Source of the DNA: DATHWB01 sp040902855
GTDB taxonomy: Bacteria > Actinomycetota > Acidimicrobiia > Spongiisociales > ZC4RG35
Assembly (NCBI GenBank): GCA_040902855.1
Contig: JBBDWN010000019.1
Span: 1-47,543 of the forward strand
Length of the DNA stretch: 47,543 nucleotides
Reading direction: 5' to 3'
The translations under genes and the position numbers were made by a program. The number at the start of each line of letters is the position of its first letter. Positions within the stretch are counted from its first letter, which is position 1. The notes beneath the pieces were generated by a model. It searched no databases. It was not told the DNA's origin and worked only from the letters and a program-made list of their open reading frames with translations. Below are positions 1-7,952 of the stretch, one piece after another.

Positions 1-972
1 TGCGCCGAGCGCCAGACCGCCCATCGCGCCTATTCCGCCCGCCAACTCCGGTCGCGAGGTCACCGAGGCGAACACACCAAGCAGGATGGCTGCGACCCAT
101 ATCAGGAGTGCGCCCCGCAGAGTTCGAACGGACCCAACCGCCTCGACCACTCGTCCACCAGCGACTCCACCGACGACGGCAGTGGTGATCGCGACCAGCA
201 GGAGGTTCTGTGAACCCTGACGGTCGAGGCCGAGCTCGGAGATCGCGAAGATCGTCAGGAATCCACCGATGAGCGTGTTGATGGCGTCGGTATAGAGAAA
301 TCGGGAGATCAGGAAACGAACGACGTCCGGATGTGAGCGCGCCTTCCGCCACGACGCGGCCAAACCTGTGATGACGGTGGTGAGCGGCGGGGGAACGCTG
401 TCGGCGGCGACTGCCGGCTCGCGGACCAGGACGAAGGTCGGGATCGCGGACAGCATGAATCCGGCAGCGAGGGCGACGAAGGTGAAGCCGTACCCGACGT
501 CGAGCACGTCCATGGTGAGCGCACCAAGTCCGACGCCGATGAACGACCCGATGTAGCCGACACCTACCCCCAGTCCCGAAACTCGACCCTGTCGGTCAGC
601 GGAGGCGACAACGGGGAGGAGGGCGTCATAGACGACCGAACCTGTGTTCACAGCGACCAGCGCGACGCCAAGGAGCAGGAAGGTGATCGGGACCGGCCCC
701 CAAGTGAGTCCCGCCGTGGCGACGACGGCGATGACCGTGGTGACAACGAGGGCGGGCAGGCGCCGACCGGTGGCATCGCTGCGAGATCCGATCCACGGTG
801 CGAGGAAGATCACACAGACGCCTGCGGTGGAATGGGTGAGTGCCAGCGTCGAGTCGGCAAGATTCTGCGATGTGAGCCAGTCGGGTACGTAGAGCCCGAC
901 CACGCCGAGTGCGAAGATGGTGTTGGCGAGGTCGTAGGCGACCCAGCCGATGGTGGCCCGTCGCTCGTTCAG
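1..972 (-). CDS. UMF1-family MFS transporter, 3' end cut by window edge
   Basis: The reading frame is open from about 972 to the window edge, giving 324 codons; the C-terminus lies outside. It begins near the motif TIGWVAYDLANTIFA, which matches the first helix of the UMF1/Atg22-like MFS family and is close to GWAMYDWANSAYS in the transporter at 6351-7841. Several hydrophobic helices follow, with a cytoplasmic GSRSDATGRR loop typical of MFS loop 2-3. No ATG, GTG or TTG lies upstream of the first conserved residues in this frame. A CTG overlapping the stop of the dehydrogenase as CTGA, with GGTGG about 10 nt upstream, is the most plausible start, but it is uncertain. The gene is probably translationally coupled to the dehydrogenase. 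The substrate is unknown. Confidence 0.75.
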   Translation of the reverse strand, partial: MNERRATIGWVAYDLANTIFALGVVGLYVPDWLTSQNLADSTLALTHSTAGVCVIFLAPWIGSRSDATGRRLPALVVTTVIAVVATAGLTWGPVPITFLLLGVALVAVNTGSVVYDALLPVVASADRQGRVSGLGVGVGYIGSFIGVGLGALTMDVLDVGYGFTFVALAAGFMLSAIPTFVLVREPAVAADSVPPPLTTVITGLAASWRKARSHPDVVRFLISRFLYTDAINTLIGGFLTIFAISELGLDRQGSQNLLLVAITTAVVGGVAGGRVVEAVGSVRTLRGALLIWVAAILLGVFASVTSRPELAGGIGAMGGLALGA

Positions 973-2039
973 AAGGTGACCGCCACCGAGATCAGTTCGT
1001 CGTGTCCCAGCAGCCCGGCGGTCGCCTGGATGGCGCGGTTGGATTCGTCGAGCGGAAACTGATGACTCACCATGTCGTCGATTCGCGGATCGCATTCGAG
1101 CTGGCGACACGCCCACCGATATGCCGTTCCGGACGCACCGAGCGCACCCTTGATCGACAGTTCCTTGGCGATGATGATGTCGGAGAAGAGGGCCTGTAGC
1201 GGCCGGTTGCCCTTTGTCGAGGCGAGGATCACCCGCCCTCCCGATCGCACCAGGTCGAAGCCGGTGTAGATCGCCTCGGGATCGTTCGAGGTGACGTCGA
1301 TCACGACGTCCGGCCGAGTTCCCAACGATCCTGCGACCGCCATACCGAGATCCTCGACGTCGATGTTCACTGTGAGGTCGGCGCCGAGGCGAGTGGCGAG
1401 ATCGAGGCGGTCGGAGTCGTGGTCGAGTCCGCTGATGCCGACCCACCCGGCGCCGGCGGCCTGGGCAGCGATGAGGCACGAGAGCCCTCGAGGGCCGGGG
1501 CCGAGGATGAGAACCGACTCGCCCTCCGAGAGTGCTGCCAACTCGTTCACCCATGTGTACCCGGACGCCAGGGGGTGGGCGAACGTCGCCACCTCCGCTT
1601 GGATGTCGTCGGTGATCGTGTGCACGACGGCTCGTGGGTCGAGATAGACCCGTTCTGCGAGTCCGCCCCACAGTCCAGGCCCCTCGGTCGAAGGCAGTTG
1701 GCCATACATGTTCAGCGGCCGGCGCGACGTGCAAGAGGACAACCCGCTCCCGCAGGACGAGCATTCGCCGCACCGAATCAATGCTTCGACCAGCACCCGG
1801 GTGCCGACTTCGGGGAGGTCTCCTTCACCCCGGGACGCGATACGACCGACGATCTGGCTTCCGGGGATGAGGGGATAGATGAGGCTTCCGTTGTCGCCGC
1901 GCCACGCTTGGACTTCCAGTCCCGACAGGCCGGTGGCTTCGACTGCAAGCCATCCACCCTCGTCGACGGTGCGGTAGGGCAGCACCGACGCGGTCAGACG
2001 CCGGGGTTCGACGAGAACCATCGCTTTCACATCTGTCAT
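969..2039 (-). CDS. Zinc-type medium-chain dehydrogenase lacking catalytic-zinc ligands
   Basis: This is a 356-residue medium-chain dehydrogenase/reductase with an N-terminal GroES-like domain and a Rossmann domain carrying LGPGPRG for NAD(P). A structural-zinc-like cluster is present (C90, C93, C96, C103), with one residue fewer than usual before the last Cys. The catalytic-zinc site is gone: the usual Cys of the GxCGTD motif is S39 in GLSGLE, and the usual GHE is GSQ (S61, Q62). It is therefore unlikely to be a classical alcohol dehydrogenase; a reductase or isomerase-like activity is possible, and the substrate is unknown. The ATG has AGGGGG upstream and a GATACT -10-like box. It overlaps the MFS gene by about 4 nt, suggesting a two-gene operon. 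Confidence 0.85.
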   Translation of the reverse strand: MTDVKAMVLVEPRRLTASVLPYRTVDEGGWLAVEATGLSGLEVQAWRGDNGSLIYPLIPGSQIVGRIASRGEGDLPEVGTRVLVEALIRCGECSSCGSGLSSCTSRRPLNMYGQLPSTEGPGLWGGLAERVYLDPRAVVHTITDDIQAEVATFAHPLASGYTWVNELAALSEGESVLILGPGPRGLSCLIAAQAAGAGWVGISGLDHDSDRLDLATRLGADLTVNIDVEDLGMAVAGSLGTRPDVVIDVTSNDPEAIYTGFDLVRSGGRVILASTKGNRPLQALFSDIIIAKELSIKGALGASGTAYRWACRQLECDPRIDDMVSHQFPLDESNRAIQATAGLLGHDELISVAVTF

Positions 2040-2061
2040 CGCTGCCCCCTGACCAGTCGCG

Positions 2062-2067
2062 AGTATC
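2062..2067 (-). promoter_or_regulatory. Putative -10 box (GATACT) for the dehydrogenase gene
   Basis: On the minus strand GATACT lies 22 nt upstream of the ATG at 2039, leaving room for a short leader with an AGGGGG ribosome-binding site. The same hexamer precedes the glycine riboswitch. No clear -35 is visible. Confidence 0.35.
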
Positions 2068-2087
2068 GACCCTACGTTTGTCGACGT

Positions 2088-3266
2088 TCAGTCGAGAAAA
2101 TTGCGGAGGCGGGTGAGGCCTTCGACGAGATGTTCATCCGACAGGGCGTACGAGAGGCGTGCGTATCCGGGAGCACCGAACGCTTCACCCGGCACCATCG
2201 CCACCTCCGCTTCCTCGAGTGCGGCGGCGCACAGGTCGATGCTCGACGAGAAGCGGCCAGAGGCAAGGATCTCCTCGAACGAGGGGAAGCAGTAGAAGGC
2301 TCCGTGCGGTTCGGCGCACGTCACGCCGGGAATCGCGCGCAACATCGAGTACATGGTCTGCCGGCGACGATCGAAGCCCTGACGCATCTCCTCGACGGGT
2401 TCGGTCGGGCCACCGACGGCGGCGAGAGCGGCTCGCTGGCTCACGTTCGAAACGTTGGAGGTGGCATGGGACTGAAGGTTCGACGCCGCCTTGATCACGT
2501 CGGCGGGCCCGATCATCCAGCCCACTCGCCAACCGGTCATGGCGTACGTCTTCGAGACCCCTCCGATGATGACCCAGCGATCCTCCAGGCCAGGGGTCAC
2601 GCCGGGGAGGGAAGTGAAGACGGTGTCGCCGTACACGAGATGCTGGTAGATGTCGTCGGTGAGCACCCAGACGCCTCTGCTCGCGGCCCATTCGCCGATC
2701 GCCCCGGTCTGCTCCGGGTCGTACACCGCCCCCGTCGGATTGGACGGGGAGACGAACATGAGGGCCTTCGTGCGTGGGGTCCAGGCGGCGTCCAACTGTT
2801 CGACCGTCACTTTGAAGTCGGCGGCGACGGTCGTCGGCACGGAAACGGGGACCCCTCCGGCGAGCTTCACCGCCTCCGGGTAGGTCACCCAATACGGAGC
2901 GGGGATGATCACTTCGTCGCCGGGATCGAGCAGCGATGCGAAGGTTTGGAAGACTGCCTGCTTGCCGCCATTCGTGACGAGAACCTGTGATGCCGGGATC
3001 GTCAGCCCGTCGTCGGCGGAGGTTCGTCGAGCGACCGCCTCTCTGAGTTCCGTCAGTCCGGCATTCGCCGAGTACCTGTGATTCACCGGGTCGCGCGATG
3101 CCGCGACCGCCGCCTCGACGATGTGGCTCGGAGTCGGGTAGTCGGGTTCGCCCGCGCCGAACGAGATCACGTCGCGGCCTTCGGTCTGCATGACTTTCGC
3201 CCGGTTGCTGATGGCCATCGTGGCGGATTCGGAGATTGCCCCGAGCCGCGCAGAAACTCGTGTCAT
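2088..3266 (-). CDS. Class I/II PLP aminotransferase, aspartate aminotransferase type
   Basis: A 392-residue fold-type I aminotransferase, full length for the Ib subgroup of aspartate/prephenate aminotransferases. Visible landmarks are FGAGEPDYPTP near the N-terminus, SPSNPTGA with N176, LTDDIY with D204, the Schiff-base lysine K239 in GGVSKTYAMTGWR, and R247. It probably transfers the amino group of aspartate or another acidic or aromatic amino acid to 2-oxoglutarate in the cytoplasm. It is followed by the dehydrogenase after a 48-nt gap that has its own putative promoter. The ATG is preceded by GAGAGAG, with TAACCT further upstream as a possible -10. The exact substrate cannot be read from the sequence. 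Confidence 0.9.
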   Translation of the reverse strand: MTRVSARLGAISESATMAISNRAKVMQTEGRDVISFGAGEPDYPTPSHIVEAAVAASRDPVNHRYSANAGLTELREAVARRTSADDGLTIPASQVLVTNGGKQAVFQTFASLLDPGDEVIIPAPYWVTYPEAVKLAGGVPVSVPTTVAADFKVTVEQLDAAWTPRTKALMFVSPSNPTGAVYDPEQTGAIGEWAASRGVWVLTDDIYQHLVYGDTVFTSLPGVTPGLEDRWVIIGGVSKTYAMTGWRVGWMIGPADVIKAASNLQSHATSNVSNVSQRAALAAVGGPTEPVEEMRQGFDRRRQTMYSMLRAIPGVTCAEPHGAFYCFPSFEEILASGRFSSSIDLCAAALEEAEVAMVPGEAFGAPGYARLSYALSDEHLVEGLTRLRNFLD

Positions 3267-3341
3267 CGTCTGCTCTCTCTCATGGCGGCGGAGGTTACGC
3301 CGTCTCCGATCACGGAAAACCTGAACGGAGAGGTCAACGAG

Positions 3342-3370
3342 AAAACCCGCCGGGTGGCCGGCGGGTTCTT
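3342..3370 (-). terminator. Intrinsic terminator after the helical repeat protein gene
   Basis: A perfect 10-bp inverted repeat, 3344-3353 with 3358-3367 (AACCCGCCGG paired to CCGGCGGGTT), has a 4-nt loop. On the minus strand the hairpin is followed by TTTTC. It lies 25 nt past the stop codon of the gene at 3392-3772, so it ends that transcript. Confidence 0.75.
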
Positions 3371-3391
3371 CGATCTCGTTCCCGCAGAGGC

Positions 3392-3772
3392 TCAGTCGGT
3401 CTTCTGTTCTTCGGCGGCGTCCTGCACGGCCTCGGCTGCTTCTCCCACCGTCTCCTCGACAGCGTCGGTGGCGTCTTCCACCTTCGACTCGGCGGTGTCC
3501 GCCGCGGCGGCTGCCTTCTCGGCGCCCTTGTCGCGCGCTTCGTCGATCTTCTCCTCGACCTTCTCCCAGGTGTCTCCTGCCACGTCCTTTGCCTTCACGT
3601 AGGCTTCACCTGCTGCGGTCTTGGCCTTGTCGACCATCGGCGTCGCCTTCTCGTAGGCCTCACTTGCTGCGGTCTTGGCCTTGTCGACCATCGGTGCTGC
3701 CTTCTCGGAGAGTTCGGCGGCTTCGGCCTTGGCCTTGCCGAACCACCCCTTGAGCGTGTCCATGAATCCCAT
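3392..3772 (-). CDS. Small Lys/Ala/Glu-rich amphipathic helical repeat protein (LEA/apolipoprotein-like)
   Basis: The protein has 126 residues and is dominated by Ala, Glu, Lys and Asp, with almost no aromatic residues after the N-terminal GWF. After a short MGFMDTLKGWFGKAK segment come two near-identical blocks of about 20 residues built on PMVDKAKTAA(S/G)EAY (about 27-58). Less regular heptad/11-mer-like helix with VEEKIDEARDK follows, then an acidic tail. The composition resembles LEA-like or apolipoprotein-like proteins that coat membranes or protect against desiccation; this is inference. AAAGGAGG sits 8 nt before the chosen ATG; an upstream in-frame extension lacks such a signal. The gene appears monocistronic, with its own -10 (TACCAT) and terminator. 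Confidence 0.8.
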   Translation of the reverse strand: MGFMDTLKGWFGKAKAEAAELSEKAAPMVDKAKTAASEAYEKATPMVDKAKTAAGEAYVKAKDVAGDTWEKVEEKIDEARDKGAEKAAAAADTAESKVEDATDAVEETVGEAAEAVQDAAEEQKTD

Positions 3773-3794
3773 GTGTCCGTCCTCCTTTGGGCGA

Positions 3795-3800
3795 ATGGTA
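3795..3800 (-). promoter_or_regulatory. Putative -10 box (TACCAT) for the helical repeat protein
   Basis: On the minus strand TACCAT lies 22 nt upstream of the ATG at 3772, so transcription would start just before the strong AAAGGAGG ribosome-binding site. Confidence 0.4.
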
Positions 3801-3812
3801 TCGGCCCCGGCC

Positions 3813-4664
3813 CTATGGGGCATACCGAACGTGGGTGAGCACGGTGCCGCCTGGTGCCAGCAGGAGTGCAGAGTCACCCCCGTTGTTCCAGATCGGGGTG
3901 GTCGAACACCACCCGATACCTTCTTGCGGGTCACATCCGGACGTAATCTCGAGCCGGTCTCCAGGTCTGATGACAGTCCCGGGCGGGAATCGGAGCCTGT
4001 TCACACTCGACTCGTCTCGCAGCACGAAATCCGTGAGGTCGAGATCCGACGCCCCTCGGTTGACGATCGTCACGATCTCGTCGTGCAGCACTTCGTGGTC
4101 CGGGCCGGGAGGGTCAGGTTCGGTCATCTCAATCTCAACGTCGGCGACCACCCGCTCGCCGCACGACGCCGGGTTCCACATCCCCACGCGACGCAGTCGG
4201 GCGGAGTCTTCGGCGTCGATCAACGCTGCCGCCAGTTCCTCGCCATCGGACATCGCGAGCGCGTCTCCGCGTTCGACCAGAGCGGCATTCACCAGGTTTG
4301 CAGCAGACCACACATATCCGACGGTCCGTCCGTACTGGTCCGTGCCGACCACTTCGAGAATTGCCTCGTCGGCCACGAGTGCGTCCAGGGAGCGGCTGGC
4401 GACATCGGCGTGGCACTCGTCTGACTCCGGAGCGTTGATGCCTGCAAGACGAACGTCGATCACCGAGCCGGCCAGATCGACGCGAAGCGAATCGCCGTCG
4501 ACGACGGCGACCACCGACACCGTCCTCGCCGTCGGCGGAGGATCAGGCCACTCGCCAGGAGCGACGTCGGTCGGCGGGGCGGCGTTACCACAGCCTGCCA
4601 GGACCAACGCCGTCAGCGTGAAGCGCGCGCGGCCTCGCGGGCTGCGATGGCGACGAGATCCCAT
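3813..4664 (-). CDS. Secreted thermonuclease (SNase-like) lipoprotein with lamin-tail domain
   Basis: The 283-residue protein has an Arg-rich n-region, a short hydrophobic stretch and a lipobox VLAGC (C25), so it should be a lipid-anchored exported protein. Residues 48-165 form a staphylococcal-nuclease domain: VVDGDS (D58), VRLAGINAPE (R72, N77, E80) and DQYGRTVGY (R113). These align with SNase D21, R35, D40, E43 and R87. The catalytic Arg/Glu/Arg are kept, while the calcium-ligand equivalent D40 is Asn. Residues about 175-283 resemble a lamin-tail (LTD) beta-sandwich (EIVTIVNRG, LDLTDFVLRD, PGDRLEI). It probably degrades extracellular DNA or RNA. The start lies within the 3' end of the flavoprotein gene (52-nt overlap). 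Confidence 0.85.
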   Translation of the reverse strand: MGSRRHRSPRGRARFTLTALVLAGCGNAAPPTDVAPGEWPDPPPTARTVSVVAVVDGDSLRVDLAGSVIDVRLAGINAPESDECHADVASRSLDALVADEAILEVVGTDQYGRTVGYVWSAANLVNAALVERGDALAMSDGEELAAALIDAEDSARLRRVGMWNPASCGERVVADVEIEMTEPDPPGPDHEVLHDEIVTIVNRGASDLDLTDFVLRDESSVNRLRFPPGTVIRPGDRLEITSGCDPQEGIGWCSTTPIWNNGGDSALLLAPGGTVLTHVRYAP

Positions 4665-5968
4665 GTTCCCGAAAATGGTGGTGCGTATGACAGGTCGGTC
4701 CACTCGAGATCGGCAGCCGTCATCCGATTCCAGATGGCGGTGGCGAAGACATCGACGCGCTTTCCGGCACCTGGCCCTCCGACGATCTGTGCACCGAGCA
4801 GGGTTCCGTTTCCACGCTCGGCGACAGCCCGGATCGTCATGGCCGACGCCCCGGGCATGTAGCCCGCCGTGGTCGTGCCGCGGGCGGTGCCCGCGACGGC
4901 GTCGAAACCTGCTTCGAGGGCGTCGGCGAGCCGAAGGCCGACGCTGGCGATCTCGATATCGCACACCCTGGTGATGGCGGTTCCGAGCGTGCCTGGGAAT
5001 GTTGCCTGTTCTCCGCCCAGATTGATTCCGGCGACCCGTCCGGTTTTGTTGGCGACGGTCCCCAGATGGACGTTCGTCGGCCTGTTGGTGAGTCGGTGGG
5101 TGACCTCGGCGCAGTCGCCCGCGGCCCACACGCGGTCTACCGGTGTGCGCTGGGTGTTGTCGACTCTGATGGCGCCTGTCGGTCCGAGCGGAATGTCGGC
5201 CGCCTCTGCCAGTTCCACTTCGGGTCGGCTGCCCAGTCCGAGCACGACTGCCCTCGCGGGGATCGTCGTGTCGCCGATCTCGACGGCTTCGACCCGTTCG
5301 GTGCCGAGGATGCAGTCGACTCTGGTGTCCGTGGCGACGGTGATCCCGCGGTTTCTCATGGCCTCGACCACCTCGACACTCAGATCAGGATCGAGCATGC
5401 GGTCGAGCACGCCGGGATGGGCAGACACCACAGTGACGTCCCATCCGCGAGCGTGGAACGCCTCGGCGGTCTCCAGGCCGATGTATCCGCCGCCGACAAC
5501 GACGACCGAGTTCGGGCCCTCGTCGGCGATGGCCCGTAGTTCTGCGGCGTCGTCGAGAGTGCGGAGTTCGTGTACGCCGTCGAGGTCGCGACCGGTGATG
5601 CCGGGGCGGACCGCGGTCGCCCCGGTAGCGATGAGCAACTGGTCGTAGTGGTCGTCGAACACCGCGTCGTCGTCCAAACGGTGAACCGTGACGGTGCGCG
5701 CCACCGTGTCGATGGCGGTGACTTCATGACGGATGTGGACCGAAATGTGCCGACGGGCGAACTGTTCGGGGGTGCGGGCGACGAGCGCTTCGAGCGGGTC
5801 CACCTCTCCGGCGATGTGATACGGCTCGCCGCACGCCGAGTAGGAGACCCACGAGGAGCGCTCGTAGGCGACGATCTCGAGATCGTCTGGGCCCCTCCGG
5901 CGGCGCGCCTGGGATGCGGCCGACATGCCGGCGGCGTCCCCTCCGATGACGACGAGTCGTTCCGTCAC
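4613..5968 (-). CDS. CoA-disulfide reductase/NADH oxidase-family flavoprotein
   Basis: The 451-residue FAD/NAD(P)-dependent oxidoreductase has an N-terminal FAD dinucleotide motif (VVIGGDAAGMSAA), then SYSACGEPY, whose single Cys46 matches the redox Cys of CoA-disulfide reductases. It continues with an NAD-binding VVVGGGYIGLETAE, a second FAD motif VWAAGDCAEV, and a C-terminal dimerisation domain (GTAITRVCDIEIASVG). It probably reduces CoA disulfide or polysulfide, or oxidises NADH, in cytoplasmic redox homeostasis. The GTG start overlaps the stop of the LapA-like gene as GTGA; longer upstream extensions would run through that gene. The gene is translationally coupled between the LapA-like protein and the nuclease. 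Confidence 0.88.
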   Translation of the reverse strand: MTERLVVIGGDAAGMSAASQARRRRGPDDLEIVAYERSSWVSYSACGEPYHIAGEVDPLEALVARTPEQFARRHISVHIRHEVTAIDTVARTVTVHRLDDDAVFDDHYDQLLIATGATAVRPGITGRDLDGVHELRTLDDAAELRAIADEGPNSVVVVGGGYIGLETAEAFHARGWDVTVVSAHPGVLDRMLDPDLSVEVVEAMRNRGITVATDTRVDCILGTERVEAVEIGDTTIPARAVVLGLGSRPEVELAEAADIPLGPTGAIRVDNTQRTPVDRVWAAGDCAEVTHRLTNRPTNVHLGTVANKTGRVAGINLGGEQATFPGTLGTAITRVCDIEIASVGLRLADALEAGFDAVAGTARGTTTAGYMPGASAMTIRAVAERGNGTLLGAQIVGGPGAGKRVDVFATAIWNRMTAADLEWTDLSYAPPFSGTWDLVAIAAREAARASR

Positions 5969-6285
5969 TGCTCGCGGCGGAGCCTGCGCAGTTCTTCCTT
6001 TTCTGCTTTGCGGATTCGCCTGCGACGACGAAGCGCGGCGCCGAGGAATTCGTCGAGCAGAACGGATATCGCGATCACGACGATGATGATCAGCGAGAGG
6101 GGGTACTCGCCTTCCCAGCCGAGAAATCGGAGGGCCACTTCTTGGACGTTCTGGACGACGAACACGACCAGGAGGATGACGCTGAGAAGGAATCCGGCGA
6201 GACCCCACGGCACGCCCGGTCCCTCGCTCCGGGATGGTTCCTCTCGGGGTTCGTCGGTCTCGTCAGGGCGCGGTTCGTCGTTCAT
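5965..6285 (-). CDS. LapA-domain (DUF1049-like) small membrane protein
   Basis: About 106 residues: an acidic, charged N-terminus, two hydrophobic helices (GLAGFLLSVILLVVFVVQN and YPLSLIIIVVIAISVLL) joined by a short loop containing VALRFLGWEG, and a strongly basic C-terminal tail (RRRRRIRKAEKEELRRLRREQ-like). This layout matches LapA/YciS-like inner-membrane proteins, which act in envelope assembly. Two ATGs are 9 nt apart; the second (6285) is preferred because TAGGAT stands exactly 7 nt before it, as at other leaderless starts in the window. The earlier ATG at 6294 would add three residues. Its stop overlaps the flavoprotein start (GTGA). Confidence 0.75.
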   Translation of the reverse strand: MNDEPRPDETDEPREEPSRSEGPGVPWGLAGFLLSVILLVVFVVQNVQEVALRFLGWEGEYPLSLIIIVVIAISVLLDEFLGAALRRRRRIRKAEKEELRRLRREQ

Positions 6286-6292
6286 GTCGTTC

Positions 6293-6298
6293 ATCCTA
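6293..6298 (-). promoter_or_regulatory. Leaderless-type -10 (TAGGAT) 7 nt before the LapA-like start
   Basis: On the minus strand TAGGAT, 7 nt and ATG (6285) match the spacing of a leaderless start, where transcription would begin at the start codon. This decides between two ATGs. Confidence 0.45.
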
Positions 6299-6323
6299 CG
6301 CCTGGTGGTTTCTGCTCTGCATC

Positions 6324-6343
6324 GCGGTTCAGTAATGAACCGC
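6324..6343. repeat. Perfect 8-bp inverted repeat between transporter and LapA-like gene
   Basis: GCGGTTCA (6324-6331) pairs with TGAACCGC (6336-6343) around a GTAA loop. It lies 8 nt past the stop of the upstream UMF1 transporter and 26 nt before the LapA-like promoter. It could be a hairpin that ends or trims the upstream transcript or an operator; no U-tract follows, so a standard intrinsic terminator is not supported. Confidence 0.5.
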
Positions 6344-6350
6344 TGCCCCG

Positions 6351-7841
6351 CTAAAAAGCCCAGTCGGCTTTGGAGCGGCGGGCGGCTTCCACGTCGACCC
6401 GGGAGAACACGACGAGGCCGAGGACGAAGAAGACGACGACGGACAGGATGGCCACCCGACTCGACTCGCCCGAACCGCTCACGAGACCGAAGATGAGCGG
6501 GCCCCAGATCGCCGAGAACTTCGAGAACACCGAGTAGAAGCCGTAGAACTCCGCAGATGCCTCCTCCGGGATCATCGATCCGTAGAGGCTTCGGCTGAGG
6601 GCCTGGATACCCCCGAGGACCACGCCGATCACCACTCCGAGCGAGAGGAACGGGACCGCTTCGCCCACGGGGAGCTGGTAGGCCAGGATCGCGATCACGA
6701 CCCAGACCACCAGGTTTGCCTGAATCGCCCGCTTGATGTGGAGCTTCGAAGCCAGCCACCCGAAGAGGAGTGCCCCGCCGAACGCCACGAACTGGACGAC
6801 GAGAAACGTGACGGCGATCACCGCGGTGTCCAACTGCAGCGTGCCTGCGGCGTAGGCGGCGGACACGTTGATCGTCGTCTGGACTCCGTCGTTGTAGAGC
6901 ATGTAGGCGAGGATGAAGAGAAGCAGGTGCGGGAAGTTCCGCAGCTTGGCCGCGGTGTCGAACATGCGGGCGAACCCGATCCCCGCCAGGCGGGAGTACT
7001 GGCCGGTGAGCGCAACCGTGGCCGGAGATCGCGAGGTGGCGATCCGATACACCGAATAGATCAGTGCTGCCATCCACGCCAGCAGAACGGCGTTGAACAC
7101 GCCTTCGCGGGCACCCGTGAGCAGAAGGAACAGCAACGAAACCACGCCGGCGGCGATCCCCGCCGACAGCCAGGTGACGCCGCGCACCCAGGAACGGGGC
7201 ACCGTCACCGATTCGGGGAGGTCCGACCTCGACCCGGTCTCGTCGAGACGGGACAGGGCAAACCGGGTGAACCCCGCCCACCACAAGCCGGTGGCGCCGA
7301 TTCCGATGCGAGCCGCCAGGGCCCCGTCGTCGGAGAACTGGATCATGGCGATCACGACGCCGAGCCAGACACCCCCGCCGATGTACCCGAGGGCGAACCC
7401 TCGCGAGCTGACCTTGTCGATCGTGTCTGGAGTCGAGATGTCGGGGAGGAACCCGTCGTAGAACACGTTGGCGCCGACGAAGCCGATCTGTGCGAGGAGG
7501 AAGAGTCCCAGGGTGGCGAGCACGTTCCCGCTGGTCGCGAGGAAGAGCGAAGCGGTGAAGAGTGAACCGCCGTATGCGAAGGCGCGCAGAAAGCGTCGCT
7601 TGGAGGCAGAGAAGTCGGCGATGGCGCCCAGCACCGGCATGGCAAGGAACAGGAGCAAGGTTCCGAGTGCCAGCGTCAGCGCGAACAGGGACTCGCCGGA
7701 GCGACCGTTCCAGCCTTCGTCGCCCACCACTTCGCTCACGAAGAACGCAGGAAGCACCGCACCGGCGATGACGGTCGAATAGGCCGAATTCGCCCAGTCG
7801 TACATGGCCCATCCGAATATGGTGCGGCGGTCGTTCTTCAC
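6351..7841 (-). CDS. UMF1-family MFS transporter
   Basis: The 496-residue protein has about 12 hydrophobic helices. The first helix starts with FGWAMYDWANSAYSTVIAG, characteristic of UMF1/Atg22-like permeases, and a loop with ADFSASKRR corresponds to the MFS 2-3 loop. Such proteins are thought to export amino acids or other small metabolites, but no substrate can be assigned. The GTG at 7841 is chosen because TACAGT lies exactly 7 nt before it, the same arrangement as at sbcD. An in-frame ATG at 7865 and another start at 7946 are alternatives but would collide with the divergent promoter. The first transporter in the window (1-972) is a paralogue. Confidence 0.85.
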   Translation of the reverse strand: MKNDRRTIFGWAMYDWANSAYSTVIAGAVLPAFFVSEVVGDEGWNGRSGESLFALTLALGTLLLFLAMPVLGAIADFSASKRRFLRAFAYGGSLFTASLFLATSGNVLATLGLFLLAQIGFVGANVFYDGFLPDISTPDTIDKVSSRGFALGYIGGGVWLGVVIAMIQFSDDGALAARIGIGATGLWWAGFTRFALSRLDETGSRSDLPESVTVPRSWVRGVTWLSAGIAAGVVSLLFLLLTGAREGVFNAVLLAWMAALIYSVYRIATSRSPATVALTGQYSRLAGIGFARMFDTAAKLRNFPHLLLFILAYMLYNDGVQTTINVSAAYAAGTLQLDTAVIAVTFLVVQFVAFGGALLFGWLASKLHIKRAIQANLVVWVVIAILAYQLPVGEAVPFLSLGVVIGVVLGGIQALSRSLYGSMIPEEASAEFYGFYSVFSKFSAIWGPLIFGLVSGSGESSRVAILSVVVFFVLGLVVFSRVDVEAARRSKADWAF

Positions 7842-7848
7842 CGGGGCG

Positions 7849-7854
7849 ACTGTA
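7849..7854 (-). promoter_or_regulatory. Leaderless-type -10 (TACAGT) 7 nt before the UMF1 GTG start
   Basis: On the minus strand TACAGT, 7 nt and GTG (7841) reproduce exactly the element and spacing found before sbcD, supporting the GTG as start. Confidence 0.5.
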
Positions 7855-7937
7855 CCTCCGGCCATCCGGCCGACGATGCCAGAAACCAGGTGGTTCTCAG
7901 CCGTCCCGGCGAGATCCGGTTGTCGGGCACCGGGGGA

Positions 7938-7943
7938 TAGGGT
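7938..7943 (+). promoter_or_regulatory. Leaderless-type -10 (TAGGGT) 9 nt before the GSDH-like gene
   Basis: TAGGGT, 9 nt and ATG (7953). No ribosome-binding site is visible between them, so the transcript is probably leaderless or nearly so. Confidence 0.4.
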
Positions 7944-7952
7944 CACCGTCCC

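Noticed and set aside
2088..3266. Aminotransferase as diaminobutyrate transaminase of ectoine catabolism
   Set aside because: It is an aspartate-type class I enzyme, not the class III type used for diaminobutyrate, and is 7 kb away.
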